From Silene latifolia (Eukaryota > Streptophyta > Magnoliopsida > Caryophyllales > Caryophyllaceae), in the NCBI RefSeq assembly GCF_048544455.1, contig NC_133538.1, positions 42,251,969-42,315,968 of the forward strand: a stretch of DNA of 64,000 nt, given 5' to 3'. Made by a program: the position numbers and the translations under genes. Shown in pieces: positions 11,658 to 23,201 of this stretch. Each line of letters opens with the position of its first letter. The first letter of the stretch is position 1. A model generated the notes under the pieces. That model saw only the letters and a list, made by a program, of their open reading frames with translations, was not told the DNA's origin and searched no databases.

Positions 11658-14600
11658 TGTGGACAACGCCCGCGGGATCTGCGTCCGTGGGATCCACAGG
11701 AGGCATTATCGACTCGAGGTTCTTTCGAATCGAATTAACACAAATTAGAGTCGCCACCAAGTTTTATGGGAACTTGGAACCGTTCAAGTCAACTTTACAC
11801 CTTTCATCGAAAAGCATAAAGCCAATCGACTACGAGTGATTAAAGATAAAGACTTGTACCCTATATCACTCGATTTGAATGACTCTCCTAATCCAATGGT
11901 ATTTAGACGGATCCACAAACCATAGATCTTAAGTAAGGGGTGAGGGTACGTGTTAGGAAGCCCATGGGACACCTAACCCCGCCCGTCAATAACGACCTCT
12001 ACTAAGTCATGTATCGGATTTCAAACAAGGTCGTAGCTACTGCGATATATGATATGCAAATGTCGTTTTAAAACCCTAACATGTGACAACAGTTTCTATG
12101 TCGTTTTAAATGCAACTAAACTAACTTTGTCAAAGTTGTAATTTAGCATGTGGGTTGATTGATCTAACAACATACAAAACAAAGCAAACAAGGCTTAAGG
12201 GGAATGGGGGAGCCGTTGGGATCTACCCTATTACAACCCAGGCATTTCATGCCGACACAACGAGAAATTAGAGATACAACTCGATCTAAATACAATTGCT
12301 ATATACGACACCATACACGACACATGGCCATTCGGCCTAGGAAAACGTGCACAAAGGGGTGGCCCACGGTTTACATAACCCACGGCCTTGGGTCACACCT
12401 CATAATGCGTGCTTTCGCTTAATCTCATCGAATTAGACATTAGGCCACACACCAAAGCATGCATTAGCATAAATCGGGCCATGTCGCTTTAAACAACATG
12501 CGATTTACTACGCTCCTACATGAATTGGAGTACAACTATCTAACCAAATAAGACTAAGGTTTTTGTAAATCATTTGACTCGACCAAATAGAAAACTAATT
12601 ACAAACGAATTACGAGAAACGACTCGATAAACAAAAGGTAATTACAAAATACGAAGCAACGATGAACAAATGATATAAAGAAGAAGCAAGAAAGAAAAAA
12701 GACACGGACACACCCACGGCCAAGCCACGGCCATCCTAGTTCCTAGGTTAGGTTCATTAGGTTAGATAGATTCACAAAGCGATATGGGATACACATTAGA
12801 AATCGATGATAAAAGAGGTCAGAAGGCTTCGCCTAAAACCGAGTGCTCTACACGGCCTAAAGGGTCAAATTAGGTCAAGTTCGCTAGTTAAATTAACTTG
12901 TCGAGTGTTAATAAGAAGGTGCTAATCATGCACTCTTATACTAGCGAGAAAACATGTGAAAAGAGAGATGCATTCAATTAGGTTATAGAATTGTTAATCG
13001 ATTTTGAAGGCTATGTCGATGTCACCTAACATGTCTAATTAGGTTATTAAAACGATCTAATGCCATCTAAATGAGTCATATGATAACAATCAGAGGTCGA
13101 ACTAACATGCGAAGGGTCCTAGGGCAGGTCGAATTGAACGAAACAAGCGAGGGGTCAAAAGCGAAGAACAAAGTTAGAATTCGTTTTATTAATGTCCTAC
13201 CTTGAACACGAGGATATGTAAATGAGAAGGGGGATACGACCGACCGATGTGGCGGATTTCTTTCCCGACTCAAGTCAATGCGGGTGTTCATGGTGGTACT
13301 TTAACTCGTACTCAAACTAACTAGTTTCATAGTTAACGAAATCAAACGATAAACAAAGTAAAAACGAACTGAAAAAAGCAAACATAAAAAGAAAGAAATA
13401 AAAGGGAGAAGAGGAGGATTTGATGCACCCTCAACCTACATGTATCGTTGACACCGTCTTGGGTCGTAATCGATCGTAGATTTTATCTCGAGAGGTCGTC
13501 GTCGACGAAGGAACAAAGCAACAACACGTTTTTTGGTAAATCTGGACAGCGACTTTCAAACTGCAATTTCTCACTCGTTTCTCGGTGAAAATTAGATTTA
13601 AAAGATGTTTTGAAAACTAGAAAGAGATTAGAACAAAGATCTTAAAACAAACCACGCTCTTTCTAAGTCATTGGGCACGAAAAACGAGCACAAACAGAAC
13701 TGGACAGACAGGAAAAGCCGCGAAAACAAAGTGTATGACACTCTGTTTTTCGAGGGGATTCGTGTACTCTCAAGGTTAATTTGGCTCGTAAATCTTTGTC
13801 TAAGATTTAGATGGATGTTATATGGTTAATTAGGAACAAGAAACTCGAATTTTAATGGAGATTTGAACGGGTAACGAATGGTATTTCGAGAGAGACACAA
13901 ACTGTTTCTCAGTTTGGATGTCTCGGTTTTGTCGAGGTTTTTGAGAGGCAATTAGGGTTTTTTTGTGGAGATTAATGTTGGTGAGTCACGGTATTATGTG
14001 TGTAGAACTTAGAGACCTGAATGTATGGAATAGGGGAGGTATTTATAGGGAGTTAAAGTAGGGTAAAAGAGAGCCACAAGCAGTCGGGCTGCTCTTGTTC
14101 GCTGCTGCTGTCCAGCGGCTTTCGTGAGCTGGTGTAGGGTTTAGGAGGGGTGTTTCTTGGTGGTTAATCTAGAGTAATATGGGTAGGATACTAGGGTATG
14201 GTTTAGGGTTAATGGGCACGGGTTTAAGTGGCGTTTGGAGCGGGTTTGGGGCTTGGCAATGCTGAACACGGGTAAGGGAAAGGGTTGGTTGTGTGGGCTG
14301 TTTGCGGAGTGTTTAGGACGGGTTTGTGGAAGGGGTTAGGGCCTGGTTATGAGGGTGAGTGATGGGCTGGGTTATGGGTCAAGAGTTGGCTTGAGTTTGC
14401 TTCGAAAATCGTGCTCAAATCGAGTTGAAAACGAGCTCAAAATCGCGTATAAAATCGTTGTAAAAATCGAGTTCTTCAAATACAGTTTATAAAACGATTT
14501 AAATTGATTTTTCAAATCAATTAACTAAAGAATGATTTCTCAAATCAAAAATATATTTTATCTTCAATAAAATAAATTTTAAAAAATAAATTCAAATTAA

Positions 14601-14806
14601 AACAATAAAATGAATTCACTTTAAAAAAACCTTTAATTTAAATATCATTTAAATTAATAAAACACTTCGTCGACAACGCTCATTCTACATCGTAAAACGA
14701 GCCCAAATAATGACAATGACAACTAAAGAGTACATGTGTCCTATCATCATCGGGTGTTTGTCGGGTTCTCTATAAATTCCAATATCGACGGATACGGGTA
14801 TCTACA
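11658..14806 (-). repeat. Element A 5' LTR (3,149 bp)
   Basis: Minus strand from TGTAGATACCCG (14806) to TTGTCCACA (11658). It is followed directly by the PBS. It is alignable along its length with the plus-oriented LTR of element B (15998-19166), at roughly 85% by eye in the first 250 bp. Short open frames inside are not supported as genes. Confidence 0.88.
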
Positions 14807-14982
14807 TACGCCCACGTTGTTTACGGGTCATATAGAGTGTCTGAGTCGTATTTCCTGCTGACCTATCAAGGTTCAATTTCAAAATGCCAAATATTTCAGA
14901 ATTCCGAAATTTCAAAAACTTTTCGCGAATTATGGTACATTTCAAGTCACGGATCAAACCTCAGAGTTCAAAATCAAATTTT

Positions 14983-15295
14983 GGGTCGACGACCCAACAT
15001 CCAAGTGATTCATTTCAAATTCAAAATTTGGGTCGATAGCCCAATTATTCAAAATTTTCAAAATTTTCAACATGTTCAAATTTCGGGTCTATGACCCAGT
15101 CATTCAAATTTAATTTTAGATCGACGACCCAGCATTCGCCGAACTTCAAACCTTGGGTCGATGGCCCAACATGCTAAGTGATGTCAAAATTCAAAATTCG
15201 GGTCGATGGCCCAATTATTCAAGACTTTCAACGTGTTCAATTTTCGGGTCGATGACCCAATCTTTCAAATGATCTAATTTTAAGATCGATGATCC
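14983..15295. repeat. Array of about eight GGGTC/GACCC hairpins, element B
   Basis: Units near 14983, 15027, 15083, 15116, 15152, 15197, 15243 and 15282, spaced about 35-55 bp. The consensus is TTGGGTCGATGACCCAA. The unit near 15283 reads GATCGATGATC, so the stem changed on both sides. Spacers contain CAAAATTTTCAAA-like sequence. Confidence 0.82.
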
Positions 15296-15365
15296 AATTG
15301 TGCTTATGTGATGATTATTGCTAGTATGTTTTTGTGTTTCAAATGTAGCAGGATATGCTTCAACT

Positions 15366-15433
15366 GGGGGCTCTAAAGTCTTCGACATTAGAGCCATTGC
15401 AAACTGGGGGCTCTGAAGCCGTAGGCTTCAGAG
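15366..15433. repeat. Two hairpins preceded by AACTGGGGGCTCT, element B
   Basis: Counterparts of 6702-6769: GGCTCTAAAGTC...ATTAGAGCC with one mismatch, and CTCTGAAGCC/GGCTTCAGAG with loop GTA. Confidence 0.8.
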
Positions 15434-15554
15434 ACCATTATCAAGACGTAAAGGATGACATCCACCAAGAATTCAATTCAATACAAGAGTATGAAATGGA
15501 AGACTTCCGTAGCTGAAAGCAAATGATGCAAGCGGCGGCAGATGAATTTAGGCA

Positions 15555-15690
15555 CCTGCCAGCAGATGATAAGCTTTGGGCAAGTGTCAGCAAATGAATT
15601 TCGGACAAGTGCCAGCAGATGATAAATTTTGGGCAAATGTCAGCAGATGAATTTTGGACAAACGCCAACAGATGGTAAACTTTGAGCATG
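15555..15690. repeat. Tandem CAGCAGATGA units, element B
   Basis: About five units of CCAGCAGATGATAA or CAGCARATGAATTT alternate roughly every 30 bp with GGGCAAGTGT or GGACAAGTGC joins. This is the reverse complement of the array at 6484-6575, expanded. Confidence 0.82.
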
Positions 15691-15704
15691 GGTTAGCAGT
15701 TGCC

Positions 15705-15770
15705 GAACTACGACGCGGGTTTGATTCCGTCAGAAACGGATACGTAGGCGCCTAAGGATAAGGCTCAACC
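15705..15770 (+). other. Two-hairpin TACGTAGGC motif, element B
   Basis: GAACTACGACGCGGGTTTG, stem 1 TCCGT/ACGGA, core TACGTAGGC, stem 2 GCCT/AGGC. Essentially identical to element A copy 1. Confidence 0.75.
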
Positions 15771-15984
15771 CACCATATGTGCAAGTTTATGGGTCGACGA
15801 CCAATGATGATAATTTGACGCAACAGAAGCAAAAGTCAAATCCCAACGAAGTTTTAGGTATGGTCTCTTCTTGTGGCTGGCGAGCTTATATACGCAAGTC
15901 TAAGGGACTTTAAACGACCCGCGGAATCCTCAGTTCGATAGACTTGGGGTATACTTTGACTTTCGCCTTATTCAAGCCTCGGTC

Positions 15985-15997
15985 AAAGTGGGGGCTC
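15985..15997 (+). other. Element B polypurine tract
   Basis: AAAGTGGGGGCTC directly before the LTR start TGTAGATACCCG. Confidence 0.82.
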
Positions 15998-18900
15998 TGT
16001 AGATACCCGTATCTGTCGATATTTGAATTTACAGAAAACCCGAGAAACACCCGATGATGATAGGATGACATGTATTTGCTAGTTGGCATTGTCATTATTT
16101 GGAGCTCGTTTTACGGCGTAGAATGGGCGTAGTCGATGAAGTATTTTATTAATTTAAATGATATTTAAATTAATGTGTTTTTTAAAGTGAATTCATTTTA
16201 TTGTTTTAATTTGAATTTATTTTCTTAAGTTTATTTTATTGAAAATAAAGATATTTGATTTGAAAAATCATTCTTTAGTTAAGTGATTTGAAAAATCAAT
16301 TTAAATCGTTTTATGAACCGTATTTGAAGAGCTCGAATTTTTTTTTTTTTTTTTTTTTTTACTACAGTTTTATACGCGATTTTGAGCTCGTTTTCATCTT
16401 GAATTGGGCTCTATTTTCCGACTCCTACTCGACCCAAATCTCCACCCCACCACAAACAACCCGTAATAACACGAGTTCAGTCCCCTATTTTTTCGATCTC
16501 AAACCCAGGCCCCAAACCCGTTTAAAACTCGTCCAAACCTGCTTCCTACCATACCTACATACATACCCGCATCCTATACCACTTATTAGTACCTTTCCCA
16601 TTAAGAAACCGACCCCAAAACCTCGCCAAAACAGCCGTGTACAGCAGCTCCAAAACAGAGCATGAACTCGCCCGTGTATGCTCTTATTCTCGTCTCAAAT
16701 TCCCCTCCCTTCATGCTAAACCTAGCCTACATTCATCCTTACCTTAATCCCCAAGTAACCTAGCATCTAACCCTAACAAACCCTAGCTCATTATCCACGA
16801 AAAGAGCAGTCAACGTCGAAGACAAACACAAGCAACCCGACGGCTCTTCTTCTCGGCTAACCTACTTTTACCCTACTTTAACTCATTATAAATTCCTCCT
16901 CTCCACCACACTTTCATTCCTCTAACTTCTCCCTACATCATACTGCAAATAACAACCATCAATCGTCCAAAAAACCCTTAAAAAAAGCCGTGACAGCCGC
17001 TTGAAAACAGGGACACAAATCTTGTTTTAGAGTTTCTGTCGTGGTCTTTGGCGTTGATTCTCGTGCTCAAATCCTATTAAAACTTCTGGTTTCTTTCCAT
17101 ATTCATAAAATTCAGTCTTTCTAGTTTCCAAAAAATTTTTCAGATTGTTTCCATATTCACAAAATTCAGTCTTTCTAGTTTCCAAAACATTTTTGGATTG
17201 AAAAATCGTTGAGAAATGAAGTCGTGGTGAGTGATTGAAAATCGCTGCTGAAGTCTGCCTTTTGAATGTGTTGTTCCGTGATTTCAAAATTCAATTTCAA
17301 TTGTCTTCGTCGACGACGGCCTCTCGAGATAAAATCTACGATCGATTACGACCCAAGACGGTGTCAACGATACATGTCGGTTGAGGGTGCATCAAATCCT
17401 CCTTCTTTCCCTTTTTATTTCGTTTTTTTATTTGTTTTTCTATCGCTTATTTTATATATTATACTCTTACATCGTCTAACATCGTTAACTATGAAACATT
17501 AGTATAGTACGAGTATGAGTTAAAGTGCCATTCTGAATACCCGCGATGACTTGCGTTGGGAAAGAAATCCGCCAAATTGGTCGGTCGTATCCCCTACTCA
17601 TTTACATATCCTCGTATTTGGAATCGGACATAATTAAATCGATTTAATTGACGTAGTATGTTATTTGTACCTTTGTTTTAACTTTGATCATTTCATTCAT
17701 AGTAATAGTAGGCCACGTTACACACAATTATTTCGATTAATTTATCGCCTCAAATTAGTTCATTAATTCATTAGGCATCGTAGGATTAAAATAACATTAT
17801 TGTAAATGAAATTTGCAATCTTCTAATTTTTAATTGAATTTATCTTCCCTTTCACTAATTTTCTCGCTAGCATGGAAGTGCGTGTTTAGCACCTTCCCAT
17901 TTGCACTCGTTGACAATTTAGAACTGTTTTTAACCTAGTTCGTAATTATTTAATTCAATTTGTAATTAATTAACCTTTAATTTGTTTTATTTATTTCTAA
18001 TTTTGTAAAATTTATTTTTTTATGGTTCAAAATCTGTAAATTCAATTTAATGAATTTTTCCATAATTTATTTTACTGATTTCGAAATTAAAAAGTAATTA
18101 GCTTTGTTTTTCTACAAAAAACCGTGCACTGCACGGGTCTGTCTGACTTCTGATCCGTGTACTGAATGGGTCTGCCAGTTTTAAATTCTTTTCTTCTTTT
18201 GTTTCTTTAATTGTTTACTAATCCTATTTTAATAAATATGGATTGGTGAATAATTTTAATAAGTTGGGTTCAATTTAATTAATAAGTTGTACCTAATTTA
18301 TTTCAAGCCTTTGTATTTATTTATTTTAATTTGTTTAGTTTAATTCTAATCTCATTTGTTTATTAACTATTAATTCGGCTAACATCATTAATCAATATAA
18401 CTTAGCTTTAACCTTTTTATTTACATTTGTTTCATTTGTTAAGTTGTAATAGTTTAAGTTGTATTTTGTTAGTTTGTATTATAATTTTTATCATGTATAT
18501 AGTTTTTATTTCAATCCGAGTCAAAGTAATTACGATAGTTGTTGTAATTAGATCGAGTTGTAATTTATTTCTCGTTGTGTCGGCATGAAATGCCCGGGTT
18601 GTAATAGGATAGATCCCAATGGCTCCCCCATTTCTCCTAAGCCGTGTTTGCGCATCTTTTATTTCAAATCAACCAACATGCTAAAACAACTTTGACAAAG
18701 TTAGTATTCATGCATTAAACGACATAGAAATTGTTGTCACATGTTAGGGTTTTAGAACGATGTTTGCATATCATATATCGTAGTAGCTACGACCTTGTTT
18801 GAAATCCGATACTTGACTTAGTAGAGGCCGTCATCGACGGGAGGGGTTAGGTGTCCTTATGGGCTTTCCAACACGTACCCTCACCCCTTACTCACGATCT

Positions 18901-19166
18901 ATGGTTTGTGGATCCGTCTAAATACCATTGGATTACGAGAGTCATTCAAATCGAGTGATATAGGGTACAAGTCTTTATCTTTAATCACTCGTAGTCGATT
19001 GGCTTTATGCTTTCCGATGAAAGGTGTAAAGTTGACTTGAACGGTTCTAAGTTCCCATAAAACTTGGTGGGGACTCTAATTTGTTTTAATTCGATTCGAA
19101 AGAACCTCGAGTCGATAATGCCCCCTGTGGATCCCGCGGTCGCAGTTCCCGCGGGCGTTGTCCACA
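15998..19166 (+). repeat. Element B 3' LTR (3,169 bp)
   Basis: Starts TGTAGATACCCGTATC and ends GCGTTGTCCACA. A T-run of about 22 bases lies near 16339. The 3' flank begins CCTTTGGTGTGG. Together with 11658-14806 it forms a 3.15-kb inverted repeat with a 1.19-kb spacer. Confidence 0.88.
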
Positions 19167-20819
19167 CCTTTGGTGTGGTACGGAGGGAGTAAATGCAATT
19201 GAAAATGCCAATCTCCTTTGGACCGATTTACATTAATCGGGTAGACATACTTAGTTATAGTGAATAGATGCTAAGTTACTGATCTAAAGGGCGTATTGTA
19301 TATTTGTATTGACCGAATTTGCACCATTTTGTAGTATGTCTTTTTCATATGATCGACTCTAAATCCCCCGAATTAATATTCATTGTGACTTGAACCCTAG
19401 ACTTGTTTTATATTTAATTTCGTCTTATTTACTTTTGTCTTGGTTTCTATCAAATTAATCAATATGTGATCCACTAGTTTAGAATCAATTCCATAGATAA
19501 TAAGCATTTTAATTGCGTTTCTTTGCGTGTTCGACTCCTGAATTCATTATCTACATTACTTAGTGTCCATTAGGGATTACCTTGATTTGGGATACGACTT
19601 AGCCTATTAAGTATATAGTCTCTCATTTTACTACTCCCTCCCTTTATAACCAATTGTCGCATTGGCTTTTTTTGGACATTATTCAAAGAAGAATCCTCAA
19701 AATTCCTTCTAATATATAAGAGAACATATATTCATGTGGAAACTTGTTTGATTAGACTTTAGAAGTAAGTTAAAACTATTAATTTTTTTATAATGTTTAC
19801 AAATATGGAATGAAAAATATTATGGATGTAAAATGCGCATTGTCAAACATGGAAAAGGTAGATGTGACAATCTAGAAAGCACAAACACTTCTACCATCTT
19901 ACATGTGTATGTCTGATACCATATCAGACGCCAACACTGGCAGGGCACTCAGAAATACATGTCGAATACTTAACAAGGGGTGTATAATTTTTAATTAATA
20001 TTTTAAAATTTTGGGCACTCCTTAGGGCTTAGACACTAGAGGGCACTTCAACGCAGCTTAATACAAATATCATATAATGTAATTTAAAGAGCTTTTATGT
20101 TAAAAAAAAATATTGTTCTTTGTTGCATACATGCATGACATGTTTTTTTTATATGTTAGAATATGTCTTTGGTTAATTCTCAACATTAAACTTAGAAAAA
20201 AAGAAAGGAGAGAAAAGAATACCGGTAGTAAACAAAGTTAGTGAGTGGCTCAGAGACTTAGATAAAATACCAAAAAAAAAAGTTACACTTAACATAAGTT
20301 GAGAACCTTTGCTTCACTTTAATTAAATCCTGAACCACTCGACGACTTTTTCTAATACTAGTAAAGGAATTGGTCGTTGTGTATGCGAGCGACTTCAATA
20401 CCTAAAAATTAAAGAGGTAGCTAATAATAAGACAAATTACATAAATAATCTTATTTTTTTTCTCAGCAATCTCCAGTTATGTAGTAATATCAAGTTTGAT
20501 GTGTATTTATTTCTTCACCAAAACTTGGAAGACAAAGTCTCGTTGATACCCATTTATGCATTATTGAGAGACCACTATTTGGTGCCCATTTATGCATTTT
20601 TCATGATCATTTTATTGTTGATCATAACCTAAAGTAACTCTTTAATTTCGTACATATTTTCATAAAACGTGTATTCTTTCACCGCAATTCATACATGTTT
20701 ACTACAACGTTGTTACTTTTATCTAAAATTTTAGAAGAGCTTTGATATAAATTTATTTTGGAACTGTTTAGAAGACTTGCTGTTATTTCTTAGCTTGATG
20801 AGGAGTACGAATAATATGG
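19167..20819. other. AT-rich intergenic DNA, no gene seen
   Basis: No supported ORF. GGAGGGAGTA at 19182-19191 and TACTCCCTCCCT at 19632 look like single Stowaway-type termini, but no matching partners were found at MITE distance, so they are not called as elements. Confidence 0.5.
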
Positions 20820-21061
20820 TACTTCCTCTATTTTTTTATATATAACTTTCTCACATTTCGAGATACTCCCTTCTCTCTTCAATATCTCTTAAAATATAAG
20901 ACTAAATATTATGATATGGATACTCATATGAAAGAGTTTTTCATAAGAAATGTAATGGTACCATTTTTATAATTTTTGAACAAATATATTTTTTTAAATA
21001 TTAAAGTCAAAGACTTACCTCGTAAAGGCAAAACGTCATATATAAAAAAATGGAGGGAGTA
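20820..21061. mobile_element. Stowaway-like MITE
   Basis: The left end TACTTCCTCTATTTTTTTAT is complementary, with few mismatches, to the right end ATAAAAAAATGGAGGGAGTA. Length is about 242 bp, AT-rich and non-coding, with TA at both edges as expected for a Tc1/mariner-type target site. Confidence 0.75.
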
Positions 21062-21173
21062 TTTTTGTGATAAAAAAGAGGAAGTAAATTTTTTTTCATG
21101 TCTCTCATGTTGTGTCAATTTTTTCCTATTTGCCCTATTTGTAAAACCCGCAACACTGTATTCCCCACTGAAG

Positions 21174-21326
21174 ATGTCTTAGTCTAATTGTTAAGATAAA
21201 GGTATCGTGACAATAGATTACGGGTTTGAACCCCCCCTATATATATATTGTATTGACCATACACCTCATTTAACTCATTACGCTTTATTGACACTCGTAA
21301 AAAAAATATTTAAAAAAGAAAAAAAA
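21174..21326 (+). mobile_element. tRNA-derived SINE-like unit
   Basis: TAGTCTAATTG at 21180-21190 fits the pol III box A consensus, and GTTTGAACC at 21224-21232 fits box B with one mismatch; the spacing is tRNA-like. An A-rich tail occupies 21299-21326. No clear flanking duplication was seen. A decayed tRNA relic is the alternative. Confidence 0.45.
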
Positions 21327-22790
21327 ACGTGCATGACATAATTTTGTGGACCATTTAAGTATATAAAGCGTAAAAGAGTATTGGATGGAGTTAAGGAAGT
21401 ATTAGATCTCCTTAGCCAACATTCCAACAAAACACACTCCCGACTTTGGAAAACTCTAAGTGATCCAGTACGGTGTATTAAATATGGGCTGATTTACTTC
21501 TTAAAAAGTATGGGTCAGACTATTATCTAAGTGTAGATACCCATTAGGTTTCTAATGCATGATGGGCGCATTAGACTAAGGAGACTATATACAAGTCACC
21601 TGGGTTATGGTCGTTGGTATCATACAATAACCTAATCTCCCCGCATCTCATCAGTAGGGAGATCCCTGAGGTATGTGTGTCTACTAGAAGACCTAATCCA
21701 AAGACCGTCTTTTAGGCGGTTCATCCCAACCATTCGTCATGAATTAAGGTACGCTTCCGCTCTACAGTTACCGAATAATTTAGTATGAAGTTTATAGTCT
21801 CAATTCGAATTAAATCTAACAGGTCACTATTAACCAAAAGGTAGTCACTTTTTACCCAAAAAACACGAAAAATACTGTCGTACAACAGAATCGTTTATTT
21901 TATTAAACTGATTTCTCTTTGTTATGATTTATCGTTTCTTTTCTCAAAATTTTCACATTATTTGCACATGTGACTTTAAATTATTATAATTTCTATATTT
22001 TTTCCTATGATGTGCCCATTTTCAATGAAAAAAAATTCTCCATATTGAACTTTTATATAATTTTTCCAATATGTTTTTTTTCTTAAACTATTTGTGGTAG
22101 ATCATTTTTTTTTACTTTCGTTTCTTATCGCACTTATATTATTTAATCAATTTTGTAATCTAATTGTTTTTTCTTTTTCAGTCCTAAAAAAATTTTCCCA
22201 ATTTTTTTTCTCAAAAAGTTAAATTTTATCTCAAATTCAATTTTTTCTATAAATATCTTACAAATAAAGTTTTAAATCTAATTTTGAATGAAATGGTTCG
22301 ACAATATATTATTTTTAGATTTCTCCGAGATAGATAGTAAATAAATTATTTATTTAATTTGATATGCTATGTCTTTAAATGTGATACGATCAATTAAAAT
22401 TGTTATTCAAGATTATAAAGTTTTAATTAATAAAGTAAAAGAAATTCACGACTTTAATAAAAAAAATTATATATTAAAATAAATTTCTTAAATTATCAAT
22501 GTTTTAAAAAACCTATAAAACATAATTGTGATTTGTAAAAAAAATTATAAAATCTAGACGATAAAATTTTCGTTACTTACATATAAGTTTATAAAATTTT
22601 AAAATTTCATGTTAAAGTAAATAAAACAATAAAAATTATTAATTAAATTAATCAAAGTGTTTCCAAAATTTTATATTTAAATGTATTTTCATATTATTTA
22701 TATTTGATTAAATTTCATTTAGATTTTGTATTTTTTTAAGCAAGCAATATTTAGGTTTGCCTTAACATGAAAATATCTTAATTTAAGTCG
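21327..22790. other. AT-rich intergenic DNA, no gene seen
   Basis: Mostly A/T homopolymer-rich sequence. A less AT-rich block at about 21480-21790 (starting near GTGTAGATACCCATTAGG) might be a fragment of an unidentified repeat. Nothing codes. Confidence 0.5.
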
Positions 22791-23093
22791 GAAAAGATAC
22801 TCGCCACGGGTGTTTGTTAGTTCGTGGCTAAAAAAATATTTGCCACTGAACATTTCATGGCTAAATAAAATTTCGACACGGGTGTGACATAAATCGTGGC
22901 TAAAATGATTATTTGCCACGGGCGTAGCCTAATTCTTGGCGCAAGTGACTTTTTGTCACGAGAAAAGTTATCTCCTGGCATAAAATTTTTTCCAATATAA
23001 TGAATACGTTTTTCCCGTGACTAAGCAGAATTTATTTACGAATTATAAATTTCCGTGGCATAATTCGTGGCGCAAGTGACAATTAGTTGTAGT
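22791..23093 (+). mobile_element. Terminal fragment of a CACTA element (right end)
   Basis: Ends in AGTTGTAGTG, the inverse of a CACTACAACT terminus. The last 300 bp carry many subterminal GCCAC/GTGGC repeats in both orientations (for example GCCACGGG, CGTGGCTAAA, GTGGCGCAAGTGAC). A matching left terminus was not found in the window, so only one end is called. Confidence 0.65.
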
Positions 23094-23125
23094 GAATATC
23101 AACAAAACAAGGTTCAAGGCAGGCC

Positions 23126-23201
23126 ACTCGATCGAGTGTAGGAGTTGATTCAGTTGAGTAGGCGACCACTCGGTCGAGTGCATGGCGAACTCGGTCGAGT
23201 G
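23126..23201. repeat. ACTCGATCGAGT-type palindrome cluster 1
   Basis: One ACTCGATCGAGT and two CTCGGTCGAG variants. It sits in a short stretch (23094-23281) between two CACTA elements; the stretch probably belongs to an older LTR-element leader like that of element C. This is inference. Confidence 0.75.

Larger units (their letters stand above)
5842..14806 (-). mobile_element. Element A: gag-only Tat/Ogre-lineage LTR retrotransposon, 3' LTR truncated
   Basis: Read on the minus strand the order is: 5' LTR 14806-11658, PBS 11654-11637, leader, gag relics 10622-9098, a long non-coding 3' region with many hairpins, PPT 6183-6171, and 329 bp of 3' LTR (6170-5842). The LTR starts TGTAGATACCCG and ends TTGTCCACA. 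The LTR fragment matches the 5' LTR at about 95% by eye. No reverse transcriptase, RNase H or integrase reading is found, so this is a non-autonomous copy or derivative. Loss of the rest of the 3' LTR removes any target duplication on that side. Confidence 0.85.
14807..19166 (+). mobile_element. Element B: 3' end of a Tat/Ogre-lineage LTR retrotransposon
   Basis: Plus-strand 3' internal sequence (14807-15997), a PPT and a full 3' LTR remain. The internal part is the reverse complement of element A's 6171-7187, so it is the same family, but the LTR is diverged enough to be a separate insertion. The left edge at 14807 abuts the first base of element A's 5' LTR. The simplest reading is that A inserted into B, with the other half of B lost together with A's missing 3' LTR end; this is inference. 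Confidence 0.8.

Noticed and set aside
19182..19641. GGAGGGAGTA and TACTCCCTCC as a Stowaway pair
   Set aside because: The two ends point away from each other for a MITE and no partner termini were found.
21480..21790. Possible Copia LTR or SINE fragment (GTGTAGATACCCATTAGG)
   Set aside because: No second copy, PBS, PPT or TSD in the window; too little to call.
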